From positions 843,161 through 907,160 of the forward strand of contig OY288106.1 in assembly GCA_958431155.1 (NCBI GenBank): DNA of 64,000 bases. Reading direction: 5' to 3'. The stretch is from an uncultured candidatus Porisulfidus sp. (lineage in GTDB: Bacteria > Pseudomonadota > Gammaproteobacteria > Poriferisulfidales > Poriferisulfidaceae). Position numbers and translations under genes: made by a program. Under the pieces are notes generated by a model. It saw nothing but the letters and a program-made list of their open reading frames with translations. It was not told the origin of the DNA and ran no database searches. Shown here piece after piece: positions 8,071 to 16,336 of this stretch. Numbering within the stretch: position 1 is the first letter of the stretch; the number at the start of each line of letters is the position of its first letter.

Positions 8071-11000
8071 GCGGCGCCTCCTCCCGGCGCTATGACGTCG
8101 CGATCGTCGGCGGAGGACCGGTCGGCAGTTTGTGCGCGCTCGCCCACGCGCGAAAAGGCGCCCGGGTCGTTCTGCTCGAAGCCAACCCCGAAGCTTCCAA
8201 GCGACTGGCGGGAGAATGGCTGCACCCCCCCGCCGTTCGGATCTTGCGCGAGATCGGTATCGGGCTCGACACGCAGCCCCCCACCGGCGCGGGTAGCGGA
8301 TTCGTGGTGTACCCGGAAGATGACTCGGAACCGATCATACTTCCCTATCCGGACGGTGCTCACGGATTGGCATGCGAGCATTCGGTGCTCGTCTCGCATT
8401 TGCACGAAGCGATCGAGAACGAGTCGGGCGTCGACTTCTTGCCCCACGCGCAGGTTCGCGCGGTCGAAGACGGGCGAATCACTTTTACCCGCAACGGCAC
8501 CGGCGAGTCCGTGGCGGCCGCGCGGATTGTCGGCGCTGACGGCCGGGGCTCGGTCGTGCGTCGATCACTGGGCTTGTCGACGAACCAGAAGACCTGCTCG
8601 TGGATGGTGGGGGTCCTGGTCGACGAAGTGACGTTGCCGCTGGAAGGTTATGGGTATGTGCTGGGGGGCGGGCCCGGACCGATCCTCATGTACCGCCTGG
8701 GAGAGCGCGGCGTGCGCATCGTCGTCGATGTCCCGGCGGACCGCTGGACGCCGCGGGACCGGATTGGGTTCCTGCTGGACTCGTACGCCCGTTGGTTGCC
8801 GGAATCGGTCAGGCCCGCATTTGTTGAAGCGCTGCGGGCGGGACAGTTCCGTACTGCCAGTAACAAACTGAGGCCGCGTGTCAGCTTCGGGAGCCCACAT
8901 CGGGTGCTGATCGGCGATGCGGCCGGACACTACCACCCCATGTCGGCGGTCGGAATCACTCTTGGTTTTGGCGATGCGCTGACACTCGCCGAGAACGAAG
9001 ACTTTCACGACTTCACCACGAAGCGTTTCCAAGCGATCCGTGCTCCGGAGTTCCTCGCCATGGGGCTCTACGAAGTCTTCGCCGACCATCGGGCTGAGGC
9101 GGCGGCGCTCAGGCGCGCGGTCTACCAGAGTTGGCGGGCAAGTTCCGCGATGCGCGACCGGACCATGCGCTTGCTCGCCTGTGAAGATACATCGGTGGCC
9201 CAACTTAGCCGCGCGTTTTTCACGACGGTGGTCCGGGCGGTTGTCGGAGAGATACCAAGGTCCTTCGACCGACTCGCCTGGCGCCGAGCCCGCGACACCT
9301 CTCATTCGCTCGCGGGTCGTTTCAAATGGCTTCTGCGTGGTGCTCGGAGGTTGCATCGAGCGAGAAACACGGGCGAAGGCAAAGACGAAGAAATTCGGGA
9401 TGCCTGGTCCCACACGTTCCTGGTCTCCATGCGATCGGGGGCCGGCGACTCTCAACCCTCCCGTCCGTGGACGGTCGAATCGCCCGATGCCGGCCCGACG
9501 CTGAAGAGTGCGAGCGAGTGCCTGTTGAGTCTCCAGGACGAGAATGGCGCCTGGGAAGGCGAGATGGTTTGGTGCCCCATGCTCACCGCGCAATATGTTT
9601 TGCTGCACTACATCATGGAGCAGCCGCTTGATCCCGACCGGTGCCGGCGCGTACTGCGCTCCTTCGAACAGACCCGTCTCGAAGGAGGCGCGTGGGGCCT
9701 GCACGAGCACCCACCGCCCAACCTGTTTGTCACCACGCTGGTTTACGTCGCGGCGAGACTGCTCGGTGTCGAGCGGGATGATCCGCTGCTCGAGCCGGCC
9801 CGACGATTCCTGCAAGCGGAGGGGGTCCTCGGTATTCCGAGTTGGGGGAAGTTCTGGCTGGCACTCCTCAATCTCTACGACTGGCGCGGAATCAACGCCG
9901 TCTTGCCGGAACTGTGGAGCCTGCCGCGCTGGATTCCCCTGCATCCCTCCAACTGGTATTGCCATACCCGGCTCATTTATATGGCGATGGCGGCCGTCTA
10001 CTCGCATCGCTTCCAGGTGCCCGTCACGCCCCTGATCACGTCACTGCGGGAAGAATTATTCCCCCAGGGCTTTGCCGACGTCGGTTTTTCTTCGGGCCGC
10101 AACCGCTTGCGAGACGCCGACCTCTACGCGCGACCCAGCGTGTGGCTTCGGATCGGGTACGGATTTTCACAGTTATTCGAACGATTTCATAGTAAACACC
10201 TGCGCGCTCGATGCATGGACGCGATAACCGAACGCATCAAATGGGAACTGCAAACCACCAACCATACGAGCATCTCCCCGGTCAGCGGGCTTCTTAACAT
10301 CCTGGCCTTATGGCTGCGGGATCCGGGTGACCCCGACAGCCGCCAGGCACTCGCGAAACTGGATGGCTGGATCTGGGAAGACGAGGAGCATGGGGCACGA
10401 GTCACCGGGGCGAGAAGCATTTCGTGGGATACCGGCTTCGCCCTGCAGGCATTGGAAACGATGTCCGGGCTCGACCTGGCTCCTGAAGTTCGAAACGCCC
10501 TTCAACACGGAGCCGACTTCCTGGAAACGCAACAAATCAAAACCAGTTTCGAAGGATTCCGCGAAGCTTATCGAAACGACCCCAAAGGCGGCTGGTGCTT
10601 TGCCGGGCAATGGCATGGCTGGCCGGTAACCGACTGCACCGCGGAAGCGGTGCTCGGGATTATCGCCGCCCACCGCGAGGCGACGAACACGACCATGCTC
10701 AAGGACGCGGTTCAGTTCATGCTGCGGGGCCAGAACCGCGATGGCGGTTTTGGCAGCTATGAAGCGCAACGTTCCGTGATCGGGCTTGAATGGCTGAATC
10801 CAGCCGAAATGTTCGGCGAGTCGATGACCGAGCATTCCTATGTCGAGTGCACCGCGTCTTGCCTCGCGGCACTCGCCGCTTGCAAGGAGCACTTCCCGGA
10901 CATCACGGACCAGGCGGTGACGAGTGCCATATCACGAGCCGACACCCGGCTTCGCCGAACCCAGGCAAGTGACGGGGCCTGGCGCGGTGTCTGGGGTGTT

Positions 11001-11528
11001 CAATTCATCTACGGCACTTCCTTCGGGATCAGGGGTCTGCTTGCCGCCGGAGCCCGACCCGGCGATCCGGCACTGCGCCTGGCCTGCCGATGGTTGTTGG
11101 ACCGTCAGCGGGAAGACGGGGGATGGGGTGAGCACTACAGCGGTTGTTTCACCGGCCGCTACGTCGCGCATGAGGAAAGTCAGGTCATCCAAACCGCATG
11201 GGCATTGATTGCGCTCCTGGAGGCGGAAGATCCGAACTGGGCCGCGATTTCGCGAGGCGCCCAGTTCCTGCTCAACACCCAAGACGCGGATGGAGCATGG
11301 CCCAAGCAAGACATGGCCGGGGTCTTTTTCCGTACGGCGCTGCTGGACTACGTCCTGTATCGACAGTATTTCCCTCTGCGCGCACTCGGCCTCTACGAGC
11401 AGCGGCGTCGGACCCGACTGGAACTGGCGACCACCAACTCCCTTGTCACCGACGCAACGGCAGACGACACGATGCCTTTGGCAGCGGCTGCACTAGAAGG
11501 GCCACATAGCGTACACGCCTCTTCTTAA
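8067..11528 (+). CDS. Fused squalene monooxygenase - oxidosqualene cyclase
   Basis: One uninterrupted gene of 1153 codons encodes two consecutive sterol enzymes. Residues 1 to about 430 form an FAD monooxygenase of the squalene epoxidase/UbiH type: VAIVGGGPVG near residue 11, VGADGRGS, and GDAAGHYHPMSAVG. Residues from about 465 to the end form an oxidosqualene cyclase: several QW repeats (for example QNRDGGFGSYE and QREDGGWGEHY) and the catalytic DCTAE with Asp856. That motif separates oxidosqualene cyclases from squalene-hopene cyclases (DxDD). Val lies two residues before this Asp, the lanosterol-type residue at that site. The GTG at 8067 overlaps the CYP51 stop; a GTG at 8022 would add 15 residues. 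The linker ATG at 9429 has no Shine-Dalgarno sequence, so separate internal translation is unlikely. Confidence 0.88.
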   Translation: MSGASSRRYDVAIVGGGPVGSLCALAHARKGARVVLLEANPEASKRLAGEWLHPPAVRILREIGIGLDTQPPTGAGSGFVVYPEDDSEPIILPYPDGAHGLACEHSVLVSHLHEAIENESGVDFLPHAQVRAVEDGRITFTRNGTGESVAAARIVGADGRGSVVRRSLGLSTNQKTCSWMVGVLVDEVTLPLEGYGYVLGGGPGPILMYRLGERGVRIVVDVPADRWTPRDRIGFLLDSYARWLPESVRPAFVEALRAGQFRTASNKLRPRVSFGSPHRVLIGDAAGHYHPMSAVGITLGFGDALTLAENEDFHDFTTKRFQAIRAPEFLAMGLYEVFADHRAEAAALRRAVYQSWRASSAMRDRTMRLLACEDTSVAQLSRAFFTTVVRAVVGEIPRSFDRLAWRRARDTSHSLAGRFKWLLRGARRLHRARNTGEGKDEEIRDAWSHTFLVSMRSGAGDSQPSRPWTVESPDAGPTLKSASECLLSLQDENGAWEGEMVWCPMLTAQYVLLHYIMEQPLDPDRCRRVLRSFEQTRLEGGAWGLHEHPPPNLFVTTLVYVAARLLGVERDDPLLEPARRFLQAEGVLGIPSWGKFWLALLNLYDWRGINAVLPELWSLPRWIPLHPSNWYCHTRLIYMAMAAVYSHRFQVPVTPLITSLREELFPQGFADVGFSSGRNRLRDADLYARPSVWLRIGYGFSQLFERFHSKHLRARCMDAITERIKWELQTTNHTSISPVSGLLNILALWLRDPGDPDSRQALAKLDGWIWEDEEHGARVTGARSISWDTGFALQALETMSGLDLAPEVRNALQHGADFLETQQIKTSFEGFREAYRNDPKGGWCFAGQWHGWPVTDCTAEAVLGIIAAHREATNTTMLKDAVQFMLRGQNRDGGFGSYEAQRSVIGLEWLNPAEMFGESMTEHSYVECTASCLAALAACKEHFPDITDQAVTSAISRADTRLRRTQASDGAWRGVWGVQFIYGTSFGIRGLLAAGARPGDPALRLACRWLLDRQREDGGWGEHYSGCFTGRYVAHEESQVIQTAWALIALLEAEDPNWAAISRGAQFLLNTQDADGAWPKQDMAGVFFRTALLDYVLYRQYFPLRALGLYEQRRRTRLELATTNSLVTDATADDTMPLAAAALEGPHSVHASS

Positions 11529-11558
11529 AGAAAAAATTCGAAACTAGAGAATAATCAA

Positions 11559-12590
11559 ATGGCCCTCATCCCCCCCAAACGATCAGGCTCTCGTTCCCTC
11601 GCGGACCTCACTCCAGATGAGGTGATACAAGTGGTCAACCAATACGCCGGACTCCACGATGCTGACTTGGAGGGTAGGAAAGAGGACTACCGGTCGCTCG
11701 CCAATCACTACTATGACCTAGTGACCGATTTCTACGAGTTCGGTTGGGGTCAGTCCTTTCACTTTGCGCCCCGACACCGCGGTGAAAGTTTCAAGGAGTC
11801 GCTGCTCAGGCACGAGCATTTCCTCGCCGATCAGTTGTCCCTAAAGCCAGGGATGCAAGTACTCGATGTGGGGTGCGGGATCGGTGGGCCGATGCACACT
11901 CTAGCCCACTATTCTGGAGCCAGTTTTGTTGGGGTTAACAATAACGCATACCAGATCGCGCGCGCGAAAGTGCATACCCGTGATGTCCAGTCGTTGTGCC
12001 GTTTTATCCGCTGCGATTACATGCAGATTCCCGAGGATGACAACCGCTACGATGCCGCCATCGCCATCGATTCCATGCCCCATGCGCCAGACAAGACTGC
12101 GGCATTCCGGGAGGTCTGCCGCATTCTGCGCCCGGGGGCTTGTTTTGCAGGCTACGAGTGGTGTCTCACTGACGACTTCGATCCGGGGAATGCCAAACAC
12201 CTCCGAATCAAGAAAGAGATTGAAAAGGGAAATGGGCTACCGGATATCGCCGTCACGGCGGAAGTTTGCAACGCATTGCGCATGGCCGGATTCGAGCTTC
12301 TGGAAGCCCGCGACCTCGCCCCCGAATCGCACCCGGAAACACCTTGGTACCGAGCTTTGCAGGGTCGCGACCTCAGTCTCGCAAGTATTCCGCGCACACC
12401 TATCGGGCGCGTTTTAACTAATTTGATATTAAGGGTTGGGGAGAAACTGCGAATGTTTCCGGAAGGCACCACCATGGTCAGCACGCTGTTGAACCGAGGA
12501 GCGGACGCGAAGGTCGAAGGGGGAGAATCCGGTATCTTTACTCCGATGTTTTTCTTCTTGGCTCGCAAACCCCGGAGCTCGGGAGACTGA
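11559..12590 (+). CDS. Sterol C-24 methyltransferase, Erg6/SMT type
   Basis: A 343-residue S-adenosylmethionine methyltransferase that would add a methyl group at C-24 of the sterol side chain. The sterol methyltransferase motif YEFGWGQSFHFA is at residues 59-70, the SAM-binding LDVGCGIGGP at 102-111 and the VGVNNNAYQIARA segment around 124-136. The first of these is specific to SMTs rather than to general methyltransferases such as UbiE. The gene follows the cyclase after a 30-bp AT-rich gap with no strong ribosome binding site. Parts of it look less GC-rich than the other five genes, which may mean a separate origin. Whether one or two methylations are made, and on which substrate, cannot be read from the sequence. 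Confidence 0.85.
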   Translation: MALIPPKRSGSRSLADLTPDEVIQVVNQYAGLHDADLEGRKEDYRSLANHYYDLVTDFYEFGWGQSFHFAPRHRGESFKESLLRHEHFLADQLSLKPGMQVLDVGCGIGGPMHTLAHYSGASFVGVNNNAYQIARAKVHTRDVQSLCRFIRCDYMQIPEDDNRYDAAIAIDSMPHAPDKTAAFREVCRILRPGACFAGYEWCLTDDFDPGNAKHLRIKKEIEKGNGLPDIAVTAEVCNALRMAGFELLEARDLAPESHPETPWYRALQGRDLSLASIPRTPIGRVLTNLILRVGEKLRMFPEGTTMVSTLLNRGADAKVEGGESGIFTPMFFFLARKPRSSGD

Positions 12591-12687
12591 ATGAAGTAGC
12601 TTTTAACCACAAGATCATCCATTTTTCACTATCTTCTGCTGGGAAAGTTAACCGCTTACTCTCTGCTCTATTTGCCGCGAAAAGCAG

Positions 12688-12709
12688 TGTGATACACTTC
12701 TGTATTACA
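12688..12709. promoter_or_regulatory. Imperfect palindrome before the second MNT/HEPN module
   Basis: TGTGATACA (12688-12696) and TGTATTACA (12701-12709) are inverted repeats with one mismatch and a 4-base spacer. The element ends 10 bases before the ATG of the nucleotidyltransferase gene and overlaps its GGAGG ribosome binding site. It resembles the perfect palindrome before copy A (TGTGTTACA...TGTAACACA), so both modules may share an operator type. Confidence 0.5.
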
Positions 12710-12719
12710 GGAGGTGTGT

Positions 12720-13265
12720 ATGAGTACGCCCATCATCAGTTTCCGGGTGCCTTCGGATCAGCGAACCGCGATCCGTAAAATAGTCAATGCGACGAAAAAC
12801 AACCCCGACTTGGTCGCCTCGGTCCTAGCATTCATTCGTCAAAAATCCGAAACGGAAAACCACGCGGCGACAGAAAGCATCGGTCCTTTCCGAAATGCGG
12901 AAGTAGCGTTGTCCGCTCTCGTAACCAACCTGTCGGTTGCTTTTGACCCCGATGCGATTTTTCTGTTCGGCAGCCGCGTGAACGGCACAGCACGACCGGA
13001 CAGCAACTTCAACTTGATGGTCGTCACGCAGAGCAATCGGTCTCTTAATTACCTGTCTGCCCGCAAGCCCGTCGTCGGATGCGGCGTGCCGGTGGATGTG
13101 GTTCCCTGCAAGTACTCCGCGTTTGCGAAACACCGGAAGATCCCCGGTATGCTGCCTTATGTCGTCGACCGGGAAGGAAGACTGCTCCATGCACGTATTG
13201 GTGGCCCTTTCTGGAAACGTTACCGTGACATGTTCCCTCCATCATGGCATCCCAACTTGTTCTAA
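12720..13265 (+). CDS. MNT-type nucleotidyltransferase-like protein with altered active site (copy B)
   Basis: This 181-residue protein is plainly homologous to copy A at 2070 along its whole length: an RHH-like N-terminus, IGPFRNAE, FDPDAIFLFGSR, YLSARKPVVGCGVPVDVVPC and FWKRYRDMF. The metal-binding motif, however, reads DSNFN (residues 94-98) where copy A has DSDFD, so both Asp of the DxD pair are Asn, while the third Asp (126) remains. Catalysis by the usual two-metal mechanism is therefore unlikely. It may act as a non-enzymatic antitoxin or a repressor, or be decaying, although the reading frame is intact. The ATG at 12720 has GGAGG 5 bases upstream and is preferred over a GTG at 12714. 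It overlaps the HEPN-like gene by 22 bp. Confidence 0.78.
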   Translation: MSTPIISFRVPSDQRTAIRKIVNATKNNPDLVASVLAFIRQKSETENHAATESIGPFRNAEVALSALVTNLSVAFDPDAIFLFGSRVNGTARPDSNFNLMVVTQSNRSLNYLSARKPVVGCGVPVDVVPCKYSAFAKHRKIPGMLPYVVDREGRLLHARIGGPFWKRYRDMFPPSWHPNLF

Positions 13266-13624
13266 AGCTGCTTGAGGCCGCCGAACAGGATGCCGGTGCC
13301 GCGGAGCGTCTCCTGTCGAGCTCTCCGAATCATGCAGCTTTCTGGGCATACCAGGCAACGGAATCACTTGCACGCGCCATGTGTGCACTAGAAGATATCC
13401 CGGACATCAATGTCCATGATGTCGCGCGAATCGCCGAACAGCTCCCGGACTCAAATCTTTTCAAGACAAACCTGCTCTGCTTGGCTCACCTGTCGTCCAA
13501 GGCCACCGATACCCTATGGACCGAGACGACTCAAGTACCTCCGGCACCGCGAAATATCAAGACATTGATTAATCGAATCAAAAGTCTCCACGACGAAATG
13601 CATGGCTGGCTTCCAGCGGAATAA
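13244..13624 (+). CDS. HEPN-like protein (copy B), diverged
   Basis: A 126-residue paralogue of the HEPN protein at 2600. Shared stretches include the AERLL segment, AAF, SLARAM and HDVARIAEQL. Several positions characteristic of copy A are changed: FHAQQAVEK has become FWAYQATES, Arg56 before the HD pair is Asn, and the RYP motif near residue 91 is LWT. Together with the altered partner this suggests an inactive or functionally shifted module. The reading frame remains open and the gene is coupled to its partner by overlap, so it may still be expressed. Assignment as a toxin would be by homology only. Confidence 0.65.
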   Translation: MASQLVLKLLEAAEQDAGAAERLLSSSPNHAAFWAYQATESLARAMCALEDIPDINVHDVARIAEQLPDSNLFKTNLLCLAHLSSKATDTLWTETTQVPPAPRNIKTLINRIKSLHDEMHGWLPAE

Positions 13625-13633
13625 GCTCCTTTC

Positions 13634-13665
13634 AGGCCCACCGTGGCCTCTTCCGGCGGCTTTTC
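13634..13665 (+). terminator. Weak candidate terminator after the second HEPN gene
   Basis: AGGCC and GGCCT (13634-13638 and 13645-13649) form a short hairpin. A TTTTCTT run begins near 13661, about 11 bases after the stem rather than directly behind it. The stem is short, so factor-independent termination before mutS is only possible, not shown. Confidence 0.25.
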
Positions 13666-13701
13666 TTGAAGCCATAAAAAATTTGCCAAAATAGCCGCAT
13701 C

Positions 13702-16302
13702 ATGGCATTGCAACCGGCTCCGCTATTGACCTCCCCCGCTCCGCAGAACCAGCACACTCCCAGCATGCGCCAGTACCTCGAGTTCAAGGCGCAATATCCC
13801 CAGTACCTGTTGCTCTACCGAATGGGTGATTTCTATGAGTTGTTTTTTGAGGACGCCAAGCGTGGCTCCGAGTTGCTGGATATCGTGCTGACCGAGCGCG
13901 GACGCTCCAAAGGGCAACCCATTCCAATGGCAGGCATTCCGGTGGTCTCGCTCGACTCCTACCTCGCAAAACTCGTCCAGCTCGGCGAATCCGCAGTAGT
14001 CTGCGAGCAGGTCGGCGACAGCCCGTCGGGCCGAGGGCCGATGGAGCGCCAGATCTCGCGCATCGTCACGCCGGGCACCCTGATCGAAGACGAACTGCTG
14101 GATGCGGGACGCGATACGCTGCTGCTCGCGTTGTGGCTGGACACCCCGATCGGGCTGGCCAGCCTGAACCTGAGTTCAGGTCGTTTCAACGTAATGGAGC
14201 TTCCGTCCGTCGAAGACCTGTACGCAGAACTCGAACGGCTACGCCCGGCAGAAATCCTGTATCCGGAATCGTACGTGCCACCGGAGTGGGAGGGTACGCA
14301 TTGGCAGCCTCTTTCGGACTGGCATTTCGACGCCGAGACCGCCACGCGGCTCTTGTGCCAGCAATTGGGAGTCCACGACCTGTCCGCTTTCGATTGCCAA
14401 GATGCGCCTTCTATCATCGGGGCCGCCGGAGCCCTCCTGTATTACGCCCAGGAAACGCAGCAGGCGGCACTGCCGCACATCACGAGCCTGCAACGCGAGC
14501 GGCGCGACACCCATGTCTATCTGGATGCCACCACCCGGCGTAACCTGGAACTGGAGCAGGCTCTCTCCGGAGATTCCCGGCACAGCCTGCTCGGCGTAAT
14601 GGACAAAACCGTCACGGCCATGGGCCGCCGCTGCCTCAGCCGGTGGATCCAGTCTCCCCTTCGCGACCGCCAAACCTTGGCGATGCGTCACCAGATCGTC
14701 TCCCATCTGCTGGATGGCGCACACCGAAGTCCGATTCGCGAGCAATTGAGAAAGACCTCCGACATCGAGCGCGTCATCGCCCGCCTCGCGCTGTACACCG
14801 CTTCCCCACGCGATCTGTGCGGCTTGGCCCAGACCCTGCAGCGCCTGCCGGACCTGCGCCACCTGTTGGAAAACATCGGCGCGGCGGAATTCGATTCCTA
14901 CCGAGCCCATCTGCAATCGGACCCGGAACTGGCCGCGCATCTCGCCTCGGCACTCGTGGAGAACCCCCCTCCAACCATTCGGGAAGGCGGTGCCATTGCA
15001 CCAGGGTTCGATTTTGAACTGGACGAACTTCGCGAACTGTCACGCGGAGCCGATAATTTTCTCTTGGAGATGGAGACGACCGAGCGGGAACGCACCGGCA
15101 TCACGCAACTCAAAGTTGCCTACAACCGGGTCCACGGCTACTACATCGAGGTCCCCCGCAGTCAGGCCGCGCGAGTGCCTGACCACTACCGGCGACGGCA
15201 AACACTGAAGAACTACGAGCGTTATCTGACGTCGGAGCTGAAGGAATTCGAGGACCGAATCCTGAGCGCGCGCAGCCGGACACTGGAGCGCGAGAAACAG
15301 GTGTATCAGAACCTGCTGGAGGGCTTGGTTCCACACCTGGACCACTTCAAGCAATGCGCTGCAGCACTGGCCGAATTGGATGTGCTTTGCTGTTTTGCCG
15401 AGCAGGCCAAGGCGCATCACTATTGCTGTCCCGAACTGGTCGACGAGCCCGGCATCGAGATCGAAGCCGGTCGCCATCCGGTCATCGAGCTGACCTGGAA
15501 CGAACCGTTCGTTCCGAACGACACGCAAATGTCCGAGCAGCGGCGCCTGCTGCTTATCACCGGTCCAAACATGGGCGGCAAATCCACCTACATGAGACAA
15601 ACCGCGCTGATCGTTCTGATGGCCTGCATCGGCAGCCACGTGCCGGCCCAGCGCGCCCGGATCGGTCCCATCGACCGCATCTTCACCCGCATCGGGGCCT
15701 CCGACGACCTGACCTCCGGCCGCTCCACCTTCATGGTCGAGATGACCGAGGCGGCCAACATCCTGCATCACGCCTCCGAGTGCAGCCTGGTGCTGATGGA
15801 CGAGATCGGCCGCGGCACCAGCACTTTCGACGGGATGGCGCTGGCACTGGGCTGCGCCGAATACCTGGCAACCCGCAACCGGGCTTTCACCTTATTCTCC
15901 ACGCATTACTTCGAACTGACCCAACTGGCCGAGATTCACCCTGGAATCGTCAATCTGCATCTGGACGCCACGATGCATGGCCAGCAAATCATCTTCCTGC
16001 ATGCCGTCAAGGATGGGCCTGCCAGCCAAAGTTACGGCCTGCAGGTGGCGCGTCTGGCAGGTATCCCTTCGGAAGTGCTCGAGCGGGCACAAGCGTATTT
16101 GCTGGAACTTGAGGACGACAGCACCCAGCGCTGGGCGCGCAGCAATCCGCAGAAAGACCTGTTCGTCGCCCCTTCCAAACCCCCATCCGTCCCGGCAGCA
16201 CTGGAACGTCTCCGGCAGGTGAAACCCGACCAGTTGTCACCTAAGGAGGCTTTGGATTTGATCTATGAACTGCAAAAGCTGGATTCTCCCGATGATGACT
16301 AA
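13702..16302 (+). CDS. mutS: DNA mismatch repair protein MutS
   Basis: MutS recognises mispairs and small loops and recruits MutL. The 866-residue protein has the full domain set: an N-terminal mismatch-binding domain with the FYELFFEDA motif that carries the stacking Phe and Glu, connector, lever and clamp regions, and an ABC ATPase with Walker [10 protein letters not shown] at residues 621-629, Walker [13 protein letters not shown] and the STHYFELT His switch. The C-terminal tetramerisation segment is also present. The start follows the AT-rich gap at the right edge of the accessory insert. In related genomes mutS usually lies beside pncC-recA, so this gene marks where the ancestral order resumes. 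Confidence 0.98.
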   Translation: MALQPAPLLTSPAPQNQHTPSMRQYLEFKAQYPQYLLLYRMGDFYELFFEDAKRGSELLDIVLTERGRSKGQPIPMAGIPVVSLDSYLAKLVQLGESAVVCEQVGDSPSGRGPMERQISRIVTPGTLIEDELLDAGRDTLLLALWLDTPIGLASLNLSSGRFNVMELPSVEDLYAELERLRPAEILYPESYVPPEWEGTHWQPLSDWHFDAETATRLLCQQLGVHDLSAFDCQDAPSIIGAAGALLYYAQETQQAALPHITSLQRERRDTHVYLDATTRRNLELEQALSGDSRHSLLGVMDKTVTAMGRRCLSRWIQSPLRDRQTLAMRHQIVSHLLDGAHRSPIREQLRKTSDIERVIARLALYTASPRDLCGLAQTLQRLPDLRHLLENIGAAEFDSYRAHLQSDPELAAHLASALVENPPPTIREGGAIAPGFDFELDELRELSRGADNFLLEMETTERERTGITQLKVAYNRVHGYYIEVPRSQAARVPDHYRRRQTLKNYERYLTSELKEFEDRILSARSRTLEREKQVYQNLLEGLVPHLDHFKQCAAALAELDVLCCFAEQAKAHHYCCPELVDEPGIEIEAGRHPVIELTWNEPFVPNDTQMSEQRRLLLITGPNMGGKSTYMRQTALIVLMACIGSHVPAQRARIGPIDRIFTRIGASDDLTSGRSTFMVEMTEAANILHHASECSLVLMDEIGRGTSTFDGMALALGCAEYLATRNRAFTLFSTHYFELTQLAEIHPGIVNLHLDATMHGQQIIFLHAVKDGPASQSYGLQVARLAGIPSEVLERAQAYLLELEDDSTQRWARSNPQKDLFVAPSKPPSVPAALERLRQVKPDQLSPKEALDLIYELQKLDSPDDD

Positions 16303-16336
16303 CCTAGCCAGGTTCAACACCTTCAAGTAGATCGCG

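Noticed and set aside
8067-11528. Squalene-hopene cyclase as identity of the C-terminal half of the fusion
   Set aside because: The catalytic motif is DCTAE, diagnostic for oxidosqualene cyclases, not the DxDD type of hopene cyclases, and an epoxidase is attached to it.
11559-12590. Ubiquinone/menaquinone methyltransferase UbiE
   Set aside because: The YEFGWGQSFHFA and VGVNNN motifs are specific to sterol methyltransferases and are absent from UbiE.
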